A DNA stretch of 64,000 bases from Luteimonas yindakuii (GTDB lineage: Bacteria > Pseudomonadota > Gammaproteobacteria > Xanthomonadales > Xanthomonadaceae): positions 2,604,001 through 2,668,000 of the forward strand of contig NZ_CP039383.2 of assembly GCF_004803715.2 (NCBI RefSeq), written 5' to 3'. The notes below the pieces were generated by a model that saw nothing but the letters and a program-made list of their open reading frames with translations, ran no database searches and was not told the DNA's origin. The position numbers and the translations under genes are program-made. The stretch's first letter is position 1, and the number at the start of each line of letters is the position of its first letter. Shown here in pieces: positions 28,689 to 38,554 of the stretch.

Positions 28689-29906
28689 TCAGCCCATGAC
28701 GTTGGTGAGATCGTAGATCGGGACCAGCACGGCGAGGATGACGACCATCACGATGAGCGCCAGTGCCATGGTGATCACCGGTACCAGTGCGGCCAGCATG
28801 CGATCGAGCGCCTGCGCGGTTTCCTGCTCGAAGGTGTCGGCGGTCTTGAGCAGCATCGTATCGAGCGCACCGGATTCCTCGCCGACCTGGATCATCTGCA
28901 ACGCCAGCCGCGGGAAACGCTTGCCGCGCGCGAGCGCGGTCGCAAGGCCCGCACCGCCCTTCACTTCCTCGGCGGCGACTGCAACATCGGCAGCGAGCGC
29001 GCGGTTGCCGAGCACATTGCGGCCGATGCCCAGCGCGCCCAGCAGCGGCACACCATTGCGCAACAGCGTGCCCAGCGTGCGCGCAAGCCGCGCGGTCTCC
29101 AGGCGCGCGACCAGCGGCCCGGCGAAGCGCACGCCGAGCAGCCGCTCGTCGAACCGCAGGCGGAACGCGGGATCGCGCAGGCGCCGGTCGAGCCACCACA
29201 GCGCCAGGGAAGGCAGCACCAGCAGCAGGATCCACCAGTCGCGCACGAACTCGCCGATGCCGAGCACGATGCGGGTGAAGAACGGAAGCGTGGCGTCGAG
29301 GCTTTCGTACATCGCCGCGAACTGCGGCACCACGTAGCCGAGCAGGAACAGCAGCGAACCGCCCACCATCACCAGCAGGATCGCCGGATAGATCAGCGCG
29401 TTGACCACGCGACCGCGCAGCGCGCGGCTGCGTTCGAGGTAATCGGCCAGGCGCTGCAGGGTCTCGTGCAGCGTGCCGCCGGCCTCGCCGGCGCGGATCA
29501 TGTTGACGTACAGGCGCGAGAACGTGCCGTGCTGGCGCTCCAGCGCGGTCGACAGCGGGCTGCCGCCGCGCACCGCGTCGCGCACGTCGAGCAGCGTGCG
29601 CCGTGCGGCGCTGTCCTCCGGCAGGTCGAGCAGGATGGTCAGTGCGCGATCCAGCGGCTGCCCGGCGCCCAGCAACGTCGCCAGCTGCTGGGTGAACTGC
29701 ACCAGTCGCTGGCCGGCAAAGGGTTTCGGTTTGAACAGCGCCTTCCATGCGCCATCGCCGCCGCCTTCGCTGGCGGGCCGCGCCTCGACCGGAAGATGGC
29801 CCTGCTCCTGCAGTCGCAACACGACGTCCTGCTCGCTGGCGGCCTCCATCTGGCCGTCGAGCAGCTCACCGCGCGCGTTGAGCGCCTTGTAGCGGTAGAG
29901 GGTCAT
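28689..29906 (-). CDS. gspF: Type II secretion inner-membrane protein F
   Basis: GspF is the polytopic platform protein that meets GspE and GspL. It begins MTLYRYKALNARGELLDGQ and has the two GspF domains: FTQQLATLLGAGQPLDRAL with MIRAGEAGGTLHETLQRLADYLE, and RTLGTLLRNGVPLLGALG with MIQVGEESGALDTML. Three transmembrane helices are visible. 405 residues is typical. gspG follows after four bases; upstream, a GIY-YIG gene separates it from gspE. Confidence 0.95.
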   Translation of the reverse strand: MTLYRYKALNARGELLDGQMEAASEQDVVLRLQEQGHLPVEARPASEGGGDGAWKALFKPKPFAGQRLVQFTQQLATLLGAGQPLDRALTILLDLPEDSAARRTLLDVRDAVRGGSPLSTALERQHGTFSRLYVNMIRAGEAGGTLHETLQRLADYLERSRALRGRVVNALIYPAILLVMVGGSLLFLLGYVVPQFAAMYESLDATLPFFTRIVLGIGEFVRDWWILLLVLPSLALWWLDRRLRDPAFRLRFDERLLGVRFAGPLVARLETARLARTLGTLLRNGVPLLGALGIGRNVLGNRALAADVAVAAEEVKGGAGLATALARGKRFPRLALQMIQVGEESGALDTMLLKTADTFEQETAQALDRMLAALVPVITMALALIVMVVILAVLVPIYDLTNVMG

Positions 29907-29915
29907 GTGGCTCGG

Positions 29916-30290
29916 CTAGCGCTTTTGCTCGTCATTCCCGCGCTCTTGCCCTCGCTCGTCATTCCCGCGAAGGCGGGAATCCAGCGTCGTTGGCACGGTA
30001 TCGGAGATCGTAGGCCACAAGTCATTCCAGTACGGGTTCCGCGCTTCGATCAGGCGAATCTTCCAGTTCCTGTTCCACTTCTTCAGCTGCTTCTCGCGCA
30101 GGATCGCCGCGTCCATCGTCTCCGCGACGTCGTACCAGACCAATCGCGTGACGTCGTACTTGCAGGTGAATCCGTCCACAAGGTGCTCGCGGTGCTGCCA
30201 GATACGCGCAACCAGGTCGCTGGTCACGCCGATGTAAAGCGTGCCGTTGCGACCACTGCCCAGGATGTACACCGCTGGAAGTCTGTCCAT
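29916..30290 (-). CDS. GIY-YIG nuclease-domain protein inside the type II secretion operon
   Basis: A stand-alone GIY-YIG (URI/SLX1-like) protein. MDRLPAVYILGSGRNGTLYIGVTSD carries the motif as VYI...LYIG, with the catalytic Arg in LVARIWQHREH and KLVWY/ETMDAAILREKQLKKWNR following. The ATG chosen starts the domain; the in-frame sequence upstream is REP DNA. The last ~20 residues (LDSRLRGNDERG) are also encoded by a REP hairpin. DNA cleavage by such short proteins is inferred from family only. It separates gspE and gspF, which are normally adjacent. Confidence 0.8.
   Translation of the reverse strand: MDRLPAVYILGSGRNGTLYIGVTSDLVARIWQHREHLVDGFTCKYDVTRLVWYDVAETMDAAILREKQLKKWNRNWKIRLIEARNPYWNDLWPTISDTVPTTLDSRLRGNDERGQERGNDEQKR
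29956..29985. repeat. REP-like palindrome, left flank of the GIY-YIG gene
   Basis: ATTCCCGCGAAGGCGGGAAT followed by CCAG. It is an inverted copy of the one on the right flank and overlaps the 3' end of the nuclease gene. A half copy (GTCATTCCCGCG) lies just before it. Confidence 0.8.
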
Positions 30291-30314
30291 GACTGCCTCC
30301 GGGAAGCAAAGACA

Positions 30315-30342
30315 CTGGATCCCCGCCTTCGCGGGGATGACG
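30315..30342. repeat. REP-like palindrome, right flank of the GIY-YIG gene
   Basis: CTGGATCCCCGCCTTCGCGG followed by GGATGAC, in inverse orientation to the left flank. The two hairpins bracket the nuclease gene. Confidence 0.8.
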
Positions 30343-30398
30343 TAGATATCAACATTTGGAGCTTCGGCAGATGCCATGTCAGCAACTGCCCCGCGGGC

Positions 30399-32126
30399 TT
30401 ACGCATCCTCGGTCACCCGCAGCACTTCCTCGATGGTGGTCTGGCCGGCGAGTGCCTTGCGGATGCCGTCCTCGTACATGGTCTGCATGCCGGCGTCGCG
30501 GGCGATGCGTTCGAGTTCGCCCATGCCGGCGTGGCGCATCACCGCGCGGCGCAGCTCGTCGTTCATCACCAGGAATTCCATGATCGTGGTGCGGCCGAGA
30601 TAGCCGGTCGGCGCGATGGCCGAGGCACGTGGGCGGTACAGGCGGATCTCGCCCGCCGACTGGAAGCGGCGCAGGTCGAACCTTTCGATCTCTTCCGGGC
30701 TCGCCGGGTAGCTTTCCGCGTGCGTCGGCTCCAGCCGGCGCACCAGGCGCTGGGCGAGGATGCCGTTGACGGTCGAGGTCAGCAGGTAGTCCTCCACGCC
30801 CATGTCGAGCAGGCGGGTGATGCCGCCGGCGGCGTTGTTGGTATGCAGCGTCGACAGCACGAGATGCCCGGTCAGCGCCGACTGGATGGCGATGCGCGCG
30901 GTTTCCAAGTCGCGCATCTCGCCGATCATGATGATGTCGGGGTCCTGGCGCACGATCGAGCGCAGGGCGTTGGCGAAGTCGAGCCCGATCTGCGGCTTGG
31001 CCTGGATCTGGTTGATGCCCTCGATCTGGTATTCGACCGGATCCTCGACGGTGATGATCTTGACGTCGGCGGTGTTGAGCTTCGACAGCGCGGTATAGAG
31101 CGTGGTGGTCTTGCCCGAACCGGTCGGGCCCGTCACCAGCAGGATGCCGTGCGGTTGTTCCAGCACGTGCTGGAACTGCGGCAGGAAGTCGTCGGTGAAG
31201 CCGAGCCGATGGAAGTCGAGCACCACCGTCTCGCGGTCGAGCAGGCGCATCACCACGCTCTCGCCGTGCGCGGTCGGCATGGTCGACACGCGCAGGTCGA
31301 GTTCCTTGCCCTGCACGCGCAGCATGATGCGGCCGTCCTGCGGCAGCCGGCGCTCTGCAATGTTGAGCCGCGCCATGATCTTGATGCGGCTGATCACCGC
31401 CGCGGTCAGGTTCACCGGCGGGCTCTCGCCGTCGATCAGCACGCCGTCGACGCGGTAACGGACTTTCAGCCGGCTTTCGAACGGCTCGATGTGGATATCG
31501 GAGGCGCGCAGCTCCACGGCACGCTGGATCACGAGGTTCACCAGCCGGATCACCGGCGCGCCGGAGGCGAGGTCGCGCAGGTGCTCGACGTCGTCGACAT
31601 CGGCCCCGCCCTCGCCATCGGCGGAGGCATCCACGATCGTGCCCATCGCGCTGCGGCCCTGGCCGTACCAGCGCTCGACCAGGTCGGCGATTTCGGAGCG
31701 CAGCCCCACCGCCGGTGACAACGCGCTGCCGGTGGCCAACGCCACCGCCTGCCGCGCGTAGTCGTCCCAGGGATCGGCCATCAGCAGCTCGAGGCGGCCG
31801 TCGCGCTCGCCCAGCGGACAGAGGTGGAATTCCTTGAGGAAGCGCAGTGTCAGCGGCTGGCTGCCTTCGAGCGGTTCGGGCGGTGTGTCGGGCAGTTCGC
31901 GCGCGGCCAGCAGCGGCAGGTCGAGCACCTCCGCACAGGTTTCGGCGTGGTCGCGCTCGGAGACCAGCCCGAGCCGGCCGAGCAGGCCCAGCAGGCTGCC
32001 GCCGGACTCCGCATGCACGCGGCGCGCGCGGGCGAGATCGGCCTCCTTGAGGCGACCGCGCGCGACCAGCGCCGCGATGATGCGGGTCTCGTTGTCCGGC
32101 GCCACCGGCGCCTCGCCCGTGTCCAT
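30399..32126 (-). CDS. gspE: Type II secretion ATPase GspE (XpsE-like)
   Basis: The hexameric secretion ATPase. An N-terminal MshEN-like domain (to about residue 155) precedes the motor: Walker A GPTGSGKT (333-340), Asp box ITVEDPVEY, Walker [11 protein letters not shown] and His box [11 protein letters not shown]. Between RLVRRLEP and [11 protein letters not shown] there are no cysteines, so the tetracysteine zinc element of many GspE proteins is absent. 575 residues. First gene of the operon; its promoter must lie in the 185 bp to the divergent DUF2884 gene. Confidence 0.96.
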   Translation of the reverse strand: MDTGEAPVAPDNETRIIAALVARGRLKEADLARARRVHAESGGSLLGLLGRLGLVSERDHAETCAEVLDLPLLAARELPDTPPEPLEGSQPLTLRFLKEFHLCPLGERDGRLELLMADPWDDYARQAVALATGSALSPAVGLRSEIADLVERWYGQGRSAMGTIVDASADGEGGADVDDVEHLRDLASGAPVIRLVNLVIQRAVELRASDIHIEPFESRLKVRYRVDGVLIDGESPPVNLTAAVISRIKIMARLNIAERRLPQDGRIMLRVQGKELDLRVSTMPTAHGESVVMRLLDRETVVLDFHRLGFTDDFLPQFQHVLEQPHGILLVTGPTGSGKTTTLYTALSKLNTADVKIITVEDPVEYQIEGINQIQAKPQIGLDFANALRSIVRQDPDIIMIGEMRDLETARIAIQSALTGHLVLSTLHTNNAAGGITRLLDMGVEDYLLTSTVNGILAQRLVRRLEPTHAESYPASPEEIERFDLRRFQSAGEIRLYRPRASAIAPTGYLGRTTIMEFLVMNDELRRAVMRHAGMGELERIARDAGMQTMYEDGIRKALAGQTTIEEVLRVTEDA

Positions 32127-32311
32127 GGATACCGCGTTCACTCGACCGCCATCCCGTGCTGCGACCCGCCGGACTTTAGCAGGCCGGTCGCGGCGCACGC
32201 GGGCGGCCCTGCCGGCGGACATGACCTTCGACACCCGGTGACTTCTGGCCGGTGGCGCCGCCCGCGCGCAGGTCCATGCTGCCGGCGTCGCCTCCGAAGT
32301 GACCCGCCGCC

Positions 32312-33130
32312 ATGGCCTGTCCGCGCGCCGTCCTCGCCGCTTCCGTGATCGCCCTCTGGCTTGCCGTGGCCCCGGCGTCCGCCGGCACCCGCGCCTCGCC
32401 CGGCTGCAATGTCGAAACGTCCTACACCGTGCAGGTGGACGCGGAGGGCCTGCGTTTCGACGCGGCCGGCGACGTGTCGCCGCGGCGGGTGGAGATCCAC
32501 GACGGCGGCCTCCGCCTCGATGGCACGGCCCGGCCGGTGAGCGCGGCCGACGCGGTGCGCCTGCGCGAGATCGAATCCGGCACACGCGCGCTGCTCCCCG
32601 AGATCGCCGCGGTGGCGCGCGAGGCCATCCATCTCGGCTTCGACGCGCTGGGCGGCGTGCATGCGGCGCTGGGCGGCGACCGCCGTCGTGCCCGCGACAT
32701 CGAAGCGCTGCGCCAGCGTGCGCTGCTGCGGGTCGACCAGACCCTGGGACGTGGCACCTGGCACCACGACAGCCTTGGCGCCGCGTTCGAGGCGGAACTG
32801 GCGGCGGCAGCCAGCGAGGTCGCCGCCACCGTCACCCCCGCCCGCGCGGTATGGATGGCGTTCTCCGGCGGCGCCGGCCGCATGGAGCGCCGGATGGAGG
32901 CGATGGAGGCCGATCTCGAACGCCAGGCGACGGTACGCGAGCAGGCAATCGAGGCGCATGCCGGAGCGCTGTGCGCGCGGCTTGAACGGCTGCACGGGCT
33001 GCAGGAATCGCTGGAACTGCGGCTCGACGACGGTCGCCCGCTGCGGCTGTTCGAATACGACGCCGATGCACCGGACCCCGACGCGCCCGCCACGCTGGAC
33101 GTCAACGGGGAACGGGCGCCACCGCGCTGA
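32312..33130 (+). CDS. DUF2884 (YggN-like) periplasmic protein
   Basis: A 272-residue exported protein: signal peptide [18 protein letters not shown], then C-N-V-E-T-S-Y and [18 protein letters not shown], which resemble the beta-rich start of DUF2884/YggN proteins. The middle is strongly alpha-helical and Ala/Glu/Arg-rich (about residues 100-225). It is divergent from gspE. The role is unknown; assignment rests on the N-terminal pattern and length. Confidence 0.65.
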   Translation: MACPRAVLAASVIALWLAVAPASAGTRASPGCNVETSYTVQVDAEGLRFDAAGDVSPRRVEIHDGGLRLDGTARPVSAADAVRLREIESGTRALLPEIAAVAREAIHLGFDALGGVHAALGGDRRRARDIEALRQRALLRVDQTLGRGTWHHDSLGAAFEAELAAAASEVAATVTPARAVWMAFSGGAGRMERRMEAMEADLERQATVREQAIEAHAGALCARLERLHGLQESLELRLDDGRPLRLFEYDADAPDPDAPATLDVNGERAPPR

Positions 33131-33286
33131 TGCGATAGGGCCCCGGCCGTCCGGGGTGCGGCTTCGACCCAACCCGGGCGCCCGCGGGCGACGCAGGCCG
33201 TCGCCCCCCGACAGGTGGAGCGCACCCGGGGGGTGTGCGACATCGCCCCACCCGGGACGGTCGGGGGGCTGCGATATCCTTGCCGC

Positions 33287-33490
33287 ATGCCTGATTCCGT
33301 CCCGCAACCCCTGCACGGAGCGCTCCCGACCCCGGACCCGCGCCCACAGGCGCCGGAACCGCCACTGCCCAGCGACTGCTGCGAAAGCGGCTGCGCGGTC
33401 TGCGTCTACGACAGCTATGCCGAGGAACTGGCCGACTATCGCCTGCGGCTGGCAGCGTGGATCGAGCGCCACCCGGACGCGGCCGACTAG
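33287..33490 (+). CDS. Small oxidoreductase-like domain protein (PF09791 type)
   Basis: 67 residues. The segment DCCESGCAVCVYDSYAEELADY is the signature of the oxidoreductase-like N-terminal domain family, with four Cys in a C-C-x-S-G-C-x-x-C array suited to metal or redox chemistry. The N-terminal 35 residues are Pro-rich. I chose the ATG directly before PDSVPQP; the upstream frame is open but unlike protein. The function is not established. Confidence 0.75.
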   Translation: MPDSVPQPLHGALPTPDPRPQAPEPPLPSDCCESGCAVCVYDSYAEELADYRLRLAAWIERHPDAAD

Positions 33491-33608
33491 CCGCTGCGCA
33501 CCTGGCGTGCGCGCCGGCAGCGTCCGGGCCGCCGGGTGCCGCGACGCAACGGGAACTTCCAACCGATGGTCTAGCATGCGCGCCTTTCCCGCATTGCGAG
33601 CCTTCCCC

Positions 33609-34655
33609 ATGCGCACCCCTGCCTATGCCGCGCCGTCCGCCGACGAGCCACTGGCTCCCTTCACCGTCGAGCGCCGCGAGCCGCGCGCGCACGAAGTGCT
33701 GATCGACATCCTCTACTGCGGTGTCTGCCATTCCGACATCCACCAGGTCCGCGACGAATGGGGCGGCTCGATCTTCCCGATGGTGCCCGGCCACGAGATC
33801 GTCGGCCGCGTCAGTCGCGCCGGCGAAGGCGCGACCCGGTTCGCCGTCGGTGACCTGGTCGGCGTCGGCTGTTTCGTCGATTCCTGCCGCAGCTGCGAGC
33901 AGTGCCGCGCCGGCGAGGAGCAGTACTGCCGCGAAGGCATGACCGGGACCTACAACAGCCGCGAGCGCGACAGCGGCGAACCGACCTACGGCGGCTATGC
34001 GACGCGCATCGTCGTCGACGAGAACTACGTGGTGCGCATCCCCGACGGCATCGCGCCGGAGCGCGCGGCACCGCTGCTGTGCGCGGGCATCACCACCTAC
34101 TCGCCGCTGCGCCATTTCGGCGTCAAGGCCGGCGACGAGGTCGCGGTGGTGGGGCTGGGCGGGCTCGGCCACATGGCGGTGAAGCTGGCGCGCGCGATGG
34201 GTGCGCGGGTCACCGTGCTCAGCACATCCGAATCCAAGCGCCAGGACGCGATGGCGCTGGGCGCCGAGGGCTTCCTGTCCACCCGCGAGCGCAGCATGTT
34301 CCGCGAGCACGCCGGCACCTTCGACTTCATCATCGATACGGTCTCGGCGCAGCACGACTACAACGCCTACCTCAACCTGCTGAAGATCGACGGCACGATG
34401 GTGCTGCTGGGCATTCCGGACCCGACCCCGCTCAGCGCGTTCCCGCTGGTGTCCGGGCGCCGCCGGCTTGCCGGCTCGATGATCGGCGGCATCCGCGAAA
34501 CCCAGGAGATGCTCGACTTCTGCGCCGAGCACGGCGTGGCGTCGGACGTGGAAGTGATCGACATCGCCGACATCAACAACGCCTACGAACGCATGCTCAA
34601 GGGCGACGTGCGCTACCGCTTCGTAATCGATACCGCCTCGCTCGGCGAGGCCTGA
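33609..34655 (+). CDS. Zinc-dependent NAD(P) alcohol dehydrogenase (CAD/YahK type)
   Basis: A medium-chain dehydrogenase. Catalytic zinc ligands: CGVCHSDIHQ and PGHEIVGRV; structural zinc loop: CRSCEQCRAGEEQYC. The Rossmann motif is GLGGLGHMAVKLA, and S-T-S-E-S-K after beta2 suggests NADP preference. The 348-residue product matches YahK/AdhA-like aldehyde reductases. An ATG 33 bases upstream is possible. A strong terminator follows, so it is probably monocistronic. Confidence 0.92.
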   Translation: MRTPAYAAPSADEPLAPFTVERREPRAHEVLIDILYCGVCHSDIHQVRDEWGGSIFPMVPGHEIVGRVSRAGEGATRFAVGDLVGVGCFVDSCRSCEQCRAGEEQYCREGMTGTYNSRERDSGEPTYGGYATRIVVDENYVVRIPDGIAPERAAPLLCAGITTYSPLRHFGVKAGDEVAVVGLGGLGHMAVKLARAMGARVTVLSTSESKRQDAMALGAEGFLSTRERSMFREHAGTFDFIIDTVSAQHDYNAYLNLLKIDGTMVLLGIPDPTPLSAFPLVSGRRRLAGSMIGGIRETQEMLDFCAEHGVASDVEVIDIADINNAYERMLKGDVRYRFVIDTASLGEA

Positions 34656-34663
34656 CACGGCGA

Positions 34664-34690
34664 GGGGCGCCAACCGGCGCCCCTGTTTTT
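34664..34690 (+). terminator. Rho-independent terminator after the alcohol dehydrogenase
   Basis: Stem GGGGCGCC, loop AACC, stem GGCGCCCC, then TGTTTTT. This is a textbook intrinsic terminator in the right orientation. Confidence 0.9.
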
Positions 34691-34716
34691 GCGATCGCTC
34701 GGAGCGTCGAGCGCGG

Positions 34717-35112
34717 TCAGCCCTGCAGCGCGCGCTCGATGTCCTCCAGCGGCGCGTTGGTGAGGTTCTTGCCGATCTCGGCCAGCATCCGCGCACTGGT
34801 CTCCTTGTGCAGCAGCGGGCGCATCTGCCCGAGCGTCTGCGGGTCGGCCATCAGCACCAGGTGCTCGTACTGGTGCTTGAGCGCGGCGGCATTGAGGTTG
34901 TTCGCCAGCTGCTTGGCGAACGTGGCCTCGTCGATTTCGGCGCCAGTGGATTCGGTCGGCATGCTGCCCGCCGGGCCATCGTCGTTCATGTTCATCAGTT
35001 CGAGCAGTTCCTCCTGCCGCAGCATCGGGTACTGCTCGTCGCCGACATTGCGGAACACGCGCGCGCCGCCGCCATCTGCAACCACCACCAGGGTTCGGGC
35101 CGGAATCTTCAT
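34717..35112 (-). CDS. Host attachment family protein
   Basis: 131 residues beginning MKIPARTLVVVADGGGARVFRN, typical of the small 'host attachment' family (eRF1-like fold; named from plant-associated bacteria). The C-terminal half has HLVLMADPQTLGQMRPLL and KNLTNAPLEDIERAL. AGGAGATT six bases upstream supports the ATG; an earlier in-frame ATG lacks a site. The cellular role is not settled. Confidence 0.85.
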   Translation of the reverse strand: MKIPARTLVVVADGGGARVFRNVGDEQYPMLRQEELLELMNMNDDGPAGSMPTESTGAEIDEATFAKQLANNLNAAALKHQYEHLVLMADPQTLGQMRPLLHKETSARMLAEIGKNLTNAPLEDIERALQG

Positions 35113-35192
35113 GGAATCTCCTGTGTCTGGGAACGTGCCGGCCACTCTAGGAAGCCGCCCGTGACGGACGCGGCCAAAGGCCGGCAGGTGAT

Positions 35193-35531
35193 TCAGCCAT
35201 CACCGGGCGACGGACCCGCCGCCGCCAGCGCCTGGGCCAGCTCGCCGCGGTCCTGTGGCCGCACCACCCGCGCCACTTCCTCGCCATCGCGCAGCACCAC
35301 CAGCGTCGGCCACAGCTTCACCCGGTAGCTGCGGCCCAGCGGGCGTCCGCGCCCGTCCTCGATGCGGATATGGCGGACGTCGCCGCCGCGCGCGTCGATC
35401 ACGGCGTCCACCAGCGGCTGCGCCATCCGGCAATGGCCGCACCAGTCGGTGCCGAAATCGAGCACCGTCACCCCAGCCAGCGCATCGGCATCGGTACGGG
35501 TGAGCGTCTCGGGCAGATAGTCGTGGGCCAT
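35193..35531 (-). CDS. Thioredoxin family protein
   Basis: 112 residues with the redox motif WCGHC preceded by VLDFGTDW, and the cis-proline segment KLWPTLVVLRDGEE, so the thioredoxin fold is complete. The CGHC motif is closer to PDI-like redox potential than CGPC. No signal peptide is visible, so it is likely cytoplasmic. AGGAGA precedes the ATG. Confidence 0.9.
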   Translation of the reverse strand: MAHDYLPETLTRTDADALAGVTVLDFGTDWCGHCRMAQPLVDAVIDARGGDVRHIRIEDGRGRPLGRSYRVKLWPTLVVLRDGEEVARVVRPQDRGELAQALAAAGPSPGDG

Positions 35532-35753
35532 CGCAACGTCTCCTGGAGAACCGGCCTGCAGCGTGCCCGACCACGCGTGCGCAGGCCGTGGTCGATTGGC
35601 CCGACCAACGGCGTGCAGATGTCAACGGTGCGGCCGCTATCGCGTTGGGTTACCTCTCAGTCCGTCTGGCCGAGAATGTGCCCACTGTCGCAGTCAGCCG
35701 GCCAGCGCTCGTAGTCGCCCGGCACCCGTTACATGGTTTATCGAGAAGTCCGC

Positions 35754-36038
35754 ATGTCCCAGCTTTCCACCGCCGACCTGACATCCTCGCAACGGGCTGT
35801 CGACGAGGCGCTCGCCCGGCTCGAGGCCGAGATGCCGGACCTGCAGCATCGCCATCGCGACCTCTTCGCCTATGCCAACGCGTGGGCCGAGCGCCACGAT
35901 GCGGTGCTGGCGATGACGCCGGCGGACCTGCGTGCCGGCGTGGAAGCGCGCCTGCGCCGCATCGGCGTGCGCTGGGGACTGGTGGACGGGGTGCGCACGA
36001 CCACCCAGTTCCCGGCGCTCAAGCTGCCGCCGCGCTGA
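35754..36038 (+). CDS. Hypothetical protein
   Basis: A 94-residue protein not recognised. It begins MSQLSTADLTSSQRAVDEAL, is helical and Glu/Ala/Arg-rich for about 70 residues, and ends VRTTTQFPALKLPPR. No membrane segment or signal peptide. An ATG seven codons upstream is an alternative start. It converges with the FKBP gene 12 bp away. The charged amphipathic composition suggests a small coiled or helical-bundle protein. Confidence 0.55.
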   Translation: MSQLSTADLTSSQRAVDEALARLEAEMPDLQHRHRDLFAYANAWAERHDAVLAMTPADLRAGVEARLRRIGVRWGLVDGVRTTTQFPALKLPPR

Positions 36039-36050
36039 CGCCCGGATCGA

Positions 36051-36497
36051 TCAGGGCCGCTCGACGCCGAGCAGTTCCACGTCGAACACCAGCGATGCAC
36101 CCGGCGGGATGGCCCGGCCGGCGCCACGCTCCCCATAGCCATACTCCGGCGGCAGCCGCAGTTCGCGCTGGCCGCCGACGCGCATGCCTGCCACGCCCTC
36201 GTCCCAGCCACGGATCACCTGGCCGGCGCCGAGGGTGAACTCGAACGGCGCGCCGCGCTTGCGCGAGCTGTCGAACGCGGCGCCGCGGTGGTCGGTGGCG
36301 TTCTCGTCATACAGCCAGCCGGTGTAATGCACGGTCACGGTGTCGCCGGCGCGCGCGGTCTCGCCATCGCCGCTGCGCAGGTCGATGCGTTCCAGCGTGG
36401 CCACGCGGCCGCCGGTATACGGCGGCGGGCCACCACAGGCGGCCAGCACGGCCAGGCAACCGGCGACGAGCGCAGCGCGGAGGGAGAGGACGGTCAT
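36051..36497 (-). CDS. FKBP-type peptidyl-prolyl isomerase lipoprotein
   Basis: 148 residues. Lipobox LAAC (Cys21), then a complete FKBP domain: [57 protein letters not shown], and the final [14 protein letters not shown]. Active-site residues (Tyr, Phe, Asp, Val-Ile, Trp, Tyr) are all present, so it should be active in periplasmic protein folding. Confidence 0.95.
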   Translation of the reverse strand: MTVLSLRAALVAGCLAVLAACGGPPPYTGGRVATLERIDLRSGDGETARAGDTVTVHYTGWLYDENATDHRGAAFDSSRKRGAPFEFTLGAGQVIRGWDEGVAGMRVGGQRELRLPPEYGYGERGAGRAIPPGASLVFDVELLGVERP

Positions 36498-36552
36498 GGG
36501 CGGCTCCGGGTGGCGGCGCCAGAGCATGCCATGCGGGTTGCGGACACGCGCC

Positions 36553-37740
36553 TCAGAATGCGCTGCCCGCCGCGTGCGCGGAGGCCCACGCCCACTGGAA
36601 GTTGTAGCCGCCGAGCCAGCCGGTGACGTCGAGCACCTCGCCGATGAAATGCAGCCCCGGCACGCGCCGCGATTCGAACGTCGTCGACGACACCTCGCGG
36701 GTATCGATGCCCCCCAGGGTGACTTCGGCGGTGCGGTAGCCCTCGGTGCCGCTGGCGACCAGCGGCCAGTCGCGCAACAGGGTGGCGGCTTCGCGCAGCT
36801 GCGGCGCGCTGTACTGGCGCATCGGCCGACTCGGCAGCCATACCTCGGCCAGGCGCTGCGCGAAGCGGCGCGGCAACACCTCGGCCAGGAGCGTGCGCAA
36901 TTCCGCATCGGGGCGGTCATGGCGCCAGCCGGCCAGCAGCGCATCCACGTCGTGCCCGGGCAGCAGGTCGATGCGCAGCTCGTCGCCGGGCTGCCAGTAC
37001 GAGGAGATCTGCAGGATCGCCGGCCCGCTGACGCCGCGATGGGTCACCAGCATCGCGTTGCGGAATGCCTGGCCGTTGCAGCGTGCCTCCACCGGGAACG
37101 CCACGCCGGCGAGGCCGTCCATCCGCTCCTGGTGCCTGCCGCTGAGCGTCAGCGGCACCAGGCCGGCGCGGGTCGGCAGCACCGTGTGGCCGAACTGTTC
37201 CGCCAGCCGGTAGCCGAAGCCGCTGGCGCCCAGGCTCGGGATCGACAACCCGCCACTGGCCACCACCAGCCGCGTGGCCTGCACGCGGCCGAGCCGGCAG
37301 TCGAGCTCGAAGCGGCCGTCGTCGCCAACCCCCACGGTCCCGATGGCGGCCTGTGTTTCCACCCGCACGCCGGCCCGTGCGCATTCGTCGAGCAGCATCC
37401 GCACGACGAGCTTGGACGAGTCGTCGCAGAACAGCTGGCCCAGCTCCTTCTCGTGCCAGGCGATGCGGTGGCGCTCGACCAGCTCGAGGAAATGCCAGGG
37501 CGTGTAGCGCGCCAGCGCCGATTTCACGAAATGCGGGTTCGCCGACAGGTAGTTGTCGGGCCCGGTGCCGGTGTTGGTGAAATTGCAGCGGCCGCCGCCG
37601 GACATCAGGATCTTCTTGCCGACCCTGTTCGACCCTTCCAGCACCAGCACGCGCAGGCCGCGCGCGCCGGCGGTCATCGCACACAGCAGGCCGGCAGCGC
37701 CGCCGCCCACCACCACCACGTCGGGTTCGAGCCGGATCAT
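36553..37740 (-). CDS. BaiN/HI0933-family FAD-dependent oxidoreductase
   Basis: A flavoprotein of the HI0933/YhiN family. [28 protein letters not shown] is the dinucleotide-binding site, followed by [16 protein letters not shown], the family hallmark, and [18 protein letters not shown]; the C-terminus has [28 protein letters not shown]. 395 residues. The physiological substrate is unknown for most members. Confidence 0.9.
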   Translation of the reverse strand: MIRLEPDVVVVGGGAAGLLCAMTAGARGLRVLVLEGSNRVGKKILMSGGGRCNFTNTGTGPDNYLSANPHFVKSALARYTPWHFLELVERHRIAWHEKELGQLFCDDSSKLVVRMLLDECARAGVRVETQAAIGTVGVGDDGRFELDCRLGRVQATRLVVASGGLSIPSLGASGFGYRLAEQFGHTVLPTRAGLVPLTLSGRHQERMDGLAGVAFPVEARCNGQAFRNAMLVTHRGVSGPAILQISSYWQPGDELRIDLLPGHDVDALLAGWRHDRPDAELRTLLAEVLPRRFAQRLAEVWLPSRPMRQYSAPQLREAATLLRDWPLVASGTEGYRTAEVTLGGIDTREVSSTTFESRRVPGLHFIGEVLDVTGWLGGYNFQWAWASAHAAGSAF

Positions 37741-37915
37741 GGGCAGCCGCGCGGGCGTGCGGGTGGGGATGGCATCACGGCTCGACACATTGCAGGGCCG
37801 CGCATTCTAGGCCGGCGTGCAAGGCCGCGCTGCGCAACGCGGCGGATGCGGCTTCACGCCGGCTCGCGCCGCGGCTGCGGACACTCGGGCGTCCCACGCC
37901 TGCGCAGGAATCGCC

Positions 37916-38473
37916 ATGTCCGCATGCCTGAAGTCCGGTTCCGTCCTTGCCCTGCTGCTTCTTGTGACCGCCTGCCAGGACCGTGCGCCTGAGGATGGCG
38001 CCTCCACCGGGTCGCCACGCGCAGGCGCCGCCGCCGATACCGCAACGCCTGCGGGAACGGCGCCGACCGCGGCGGCGCCTGCTGCCGGCCAGGGCGGCAC
38101 GCAGGACCGTTCCCTGCTGTCGATTGCCGGTGACGGCACCGGCCCGGGTTATCTCACCGATGGCGCCGGCCAGGCGCTGTACGTGCTCGACGGCAACATC
38201 GGCGGTGACCGCTGCGATGCCGCCTGCGAGGAAGCCTGGCCGCCGGTGCTCGCCGACGGGGCCACGCCACGCGCGGATCCGCGGATCGGATCGGGCGGCG
38301 CTGGCGCGCTGCCGCGCAATGACGGCACCCGCCATGTCACCTACGAAGGCCAGCCGCTGTATCGCTATGCCGCCGACGCGGGCGCCGGACGCACCGCGGG
38401 CGATGGCGTGGAAGACCAGTGGGGTCGCTGGTCGCTGGTGCGCGTGGATGGGGCGCCCGCCGGCAACAACTGA
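37916..38473 (+). CDS. COG4315-type lipoprotein
   Basis: Lipobox LVTAC (Cys20), an Ala/Thr/Pro-rich linker to about residue 75, then repeats of the secreted-repeat family PF03640: YLTDGAGQALYVLDGNIGGDRCDAACEEAWPPV and VTYEGQPLYRYAADAGAGRTAGDGVEDQWGRW. AGGAA precedes the chosen ATG. The Cys pair C-D-A-A-C is typical. The role is unknown. Confidence 0.87.
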   Translation: MSACLKSGSVLALLLLVTACQDRAPEDGASTGSPRAGAAADTATPAGTAPTAAAPAAGQGGTQDRSLLSIAGDGTGPGYLTDGAGQALYVLDGNIGGDRCDAACEEAWPPVLADGATPRADPRIGSGGAGALPRNDGTRHVTYEGQPLYRYAADAGAGRTAGDGVEDQWGRWSLVRVDGAPAGNN

Positions 38474-38554
38474 GCCGCGGCATGACCGGTGGTCCCGGTT
38501 CGCCGGCACCGCGGTGACCGACATCCGTGTCCCATGCAGCGGATCGGTGATCGC

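Noticed and set aside
33220..33262. CCCGGGGGGTGTGC region resembling an arm of the 4.6-kb element
   Set aside because: Only an imperfect stem and no core sequence; could be chance in GC-rich DNA.
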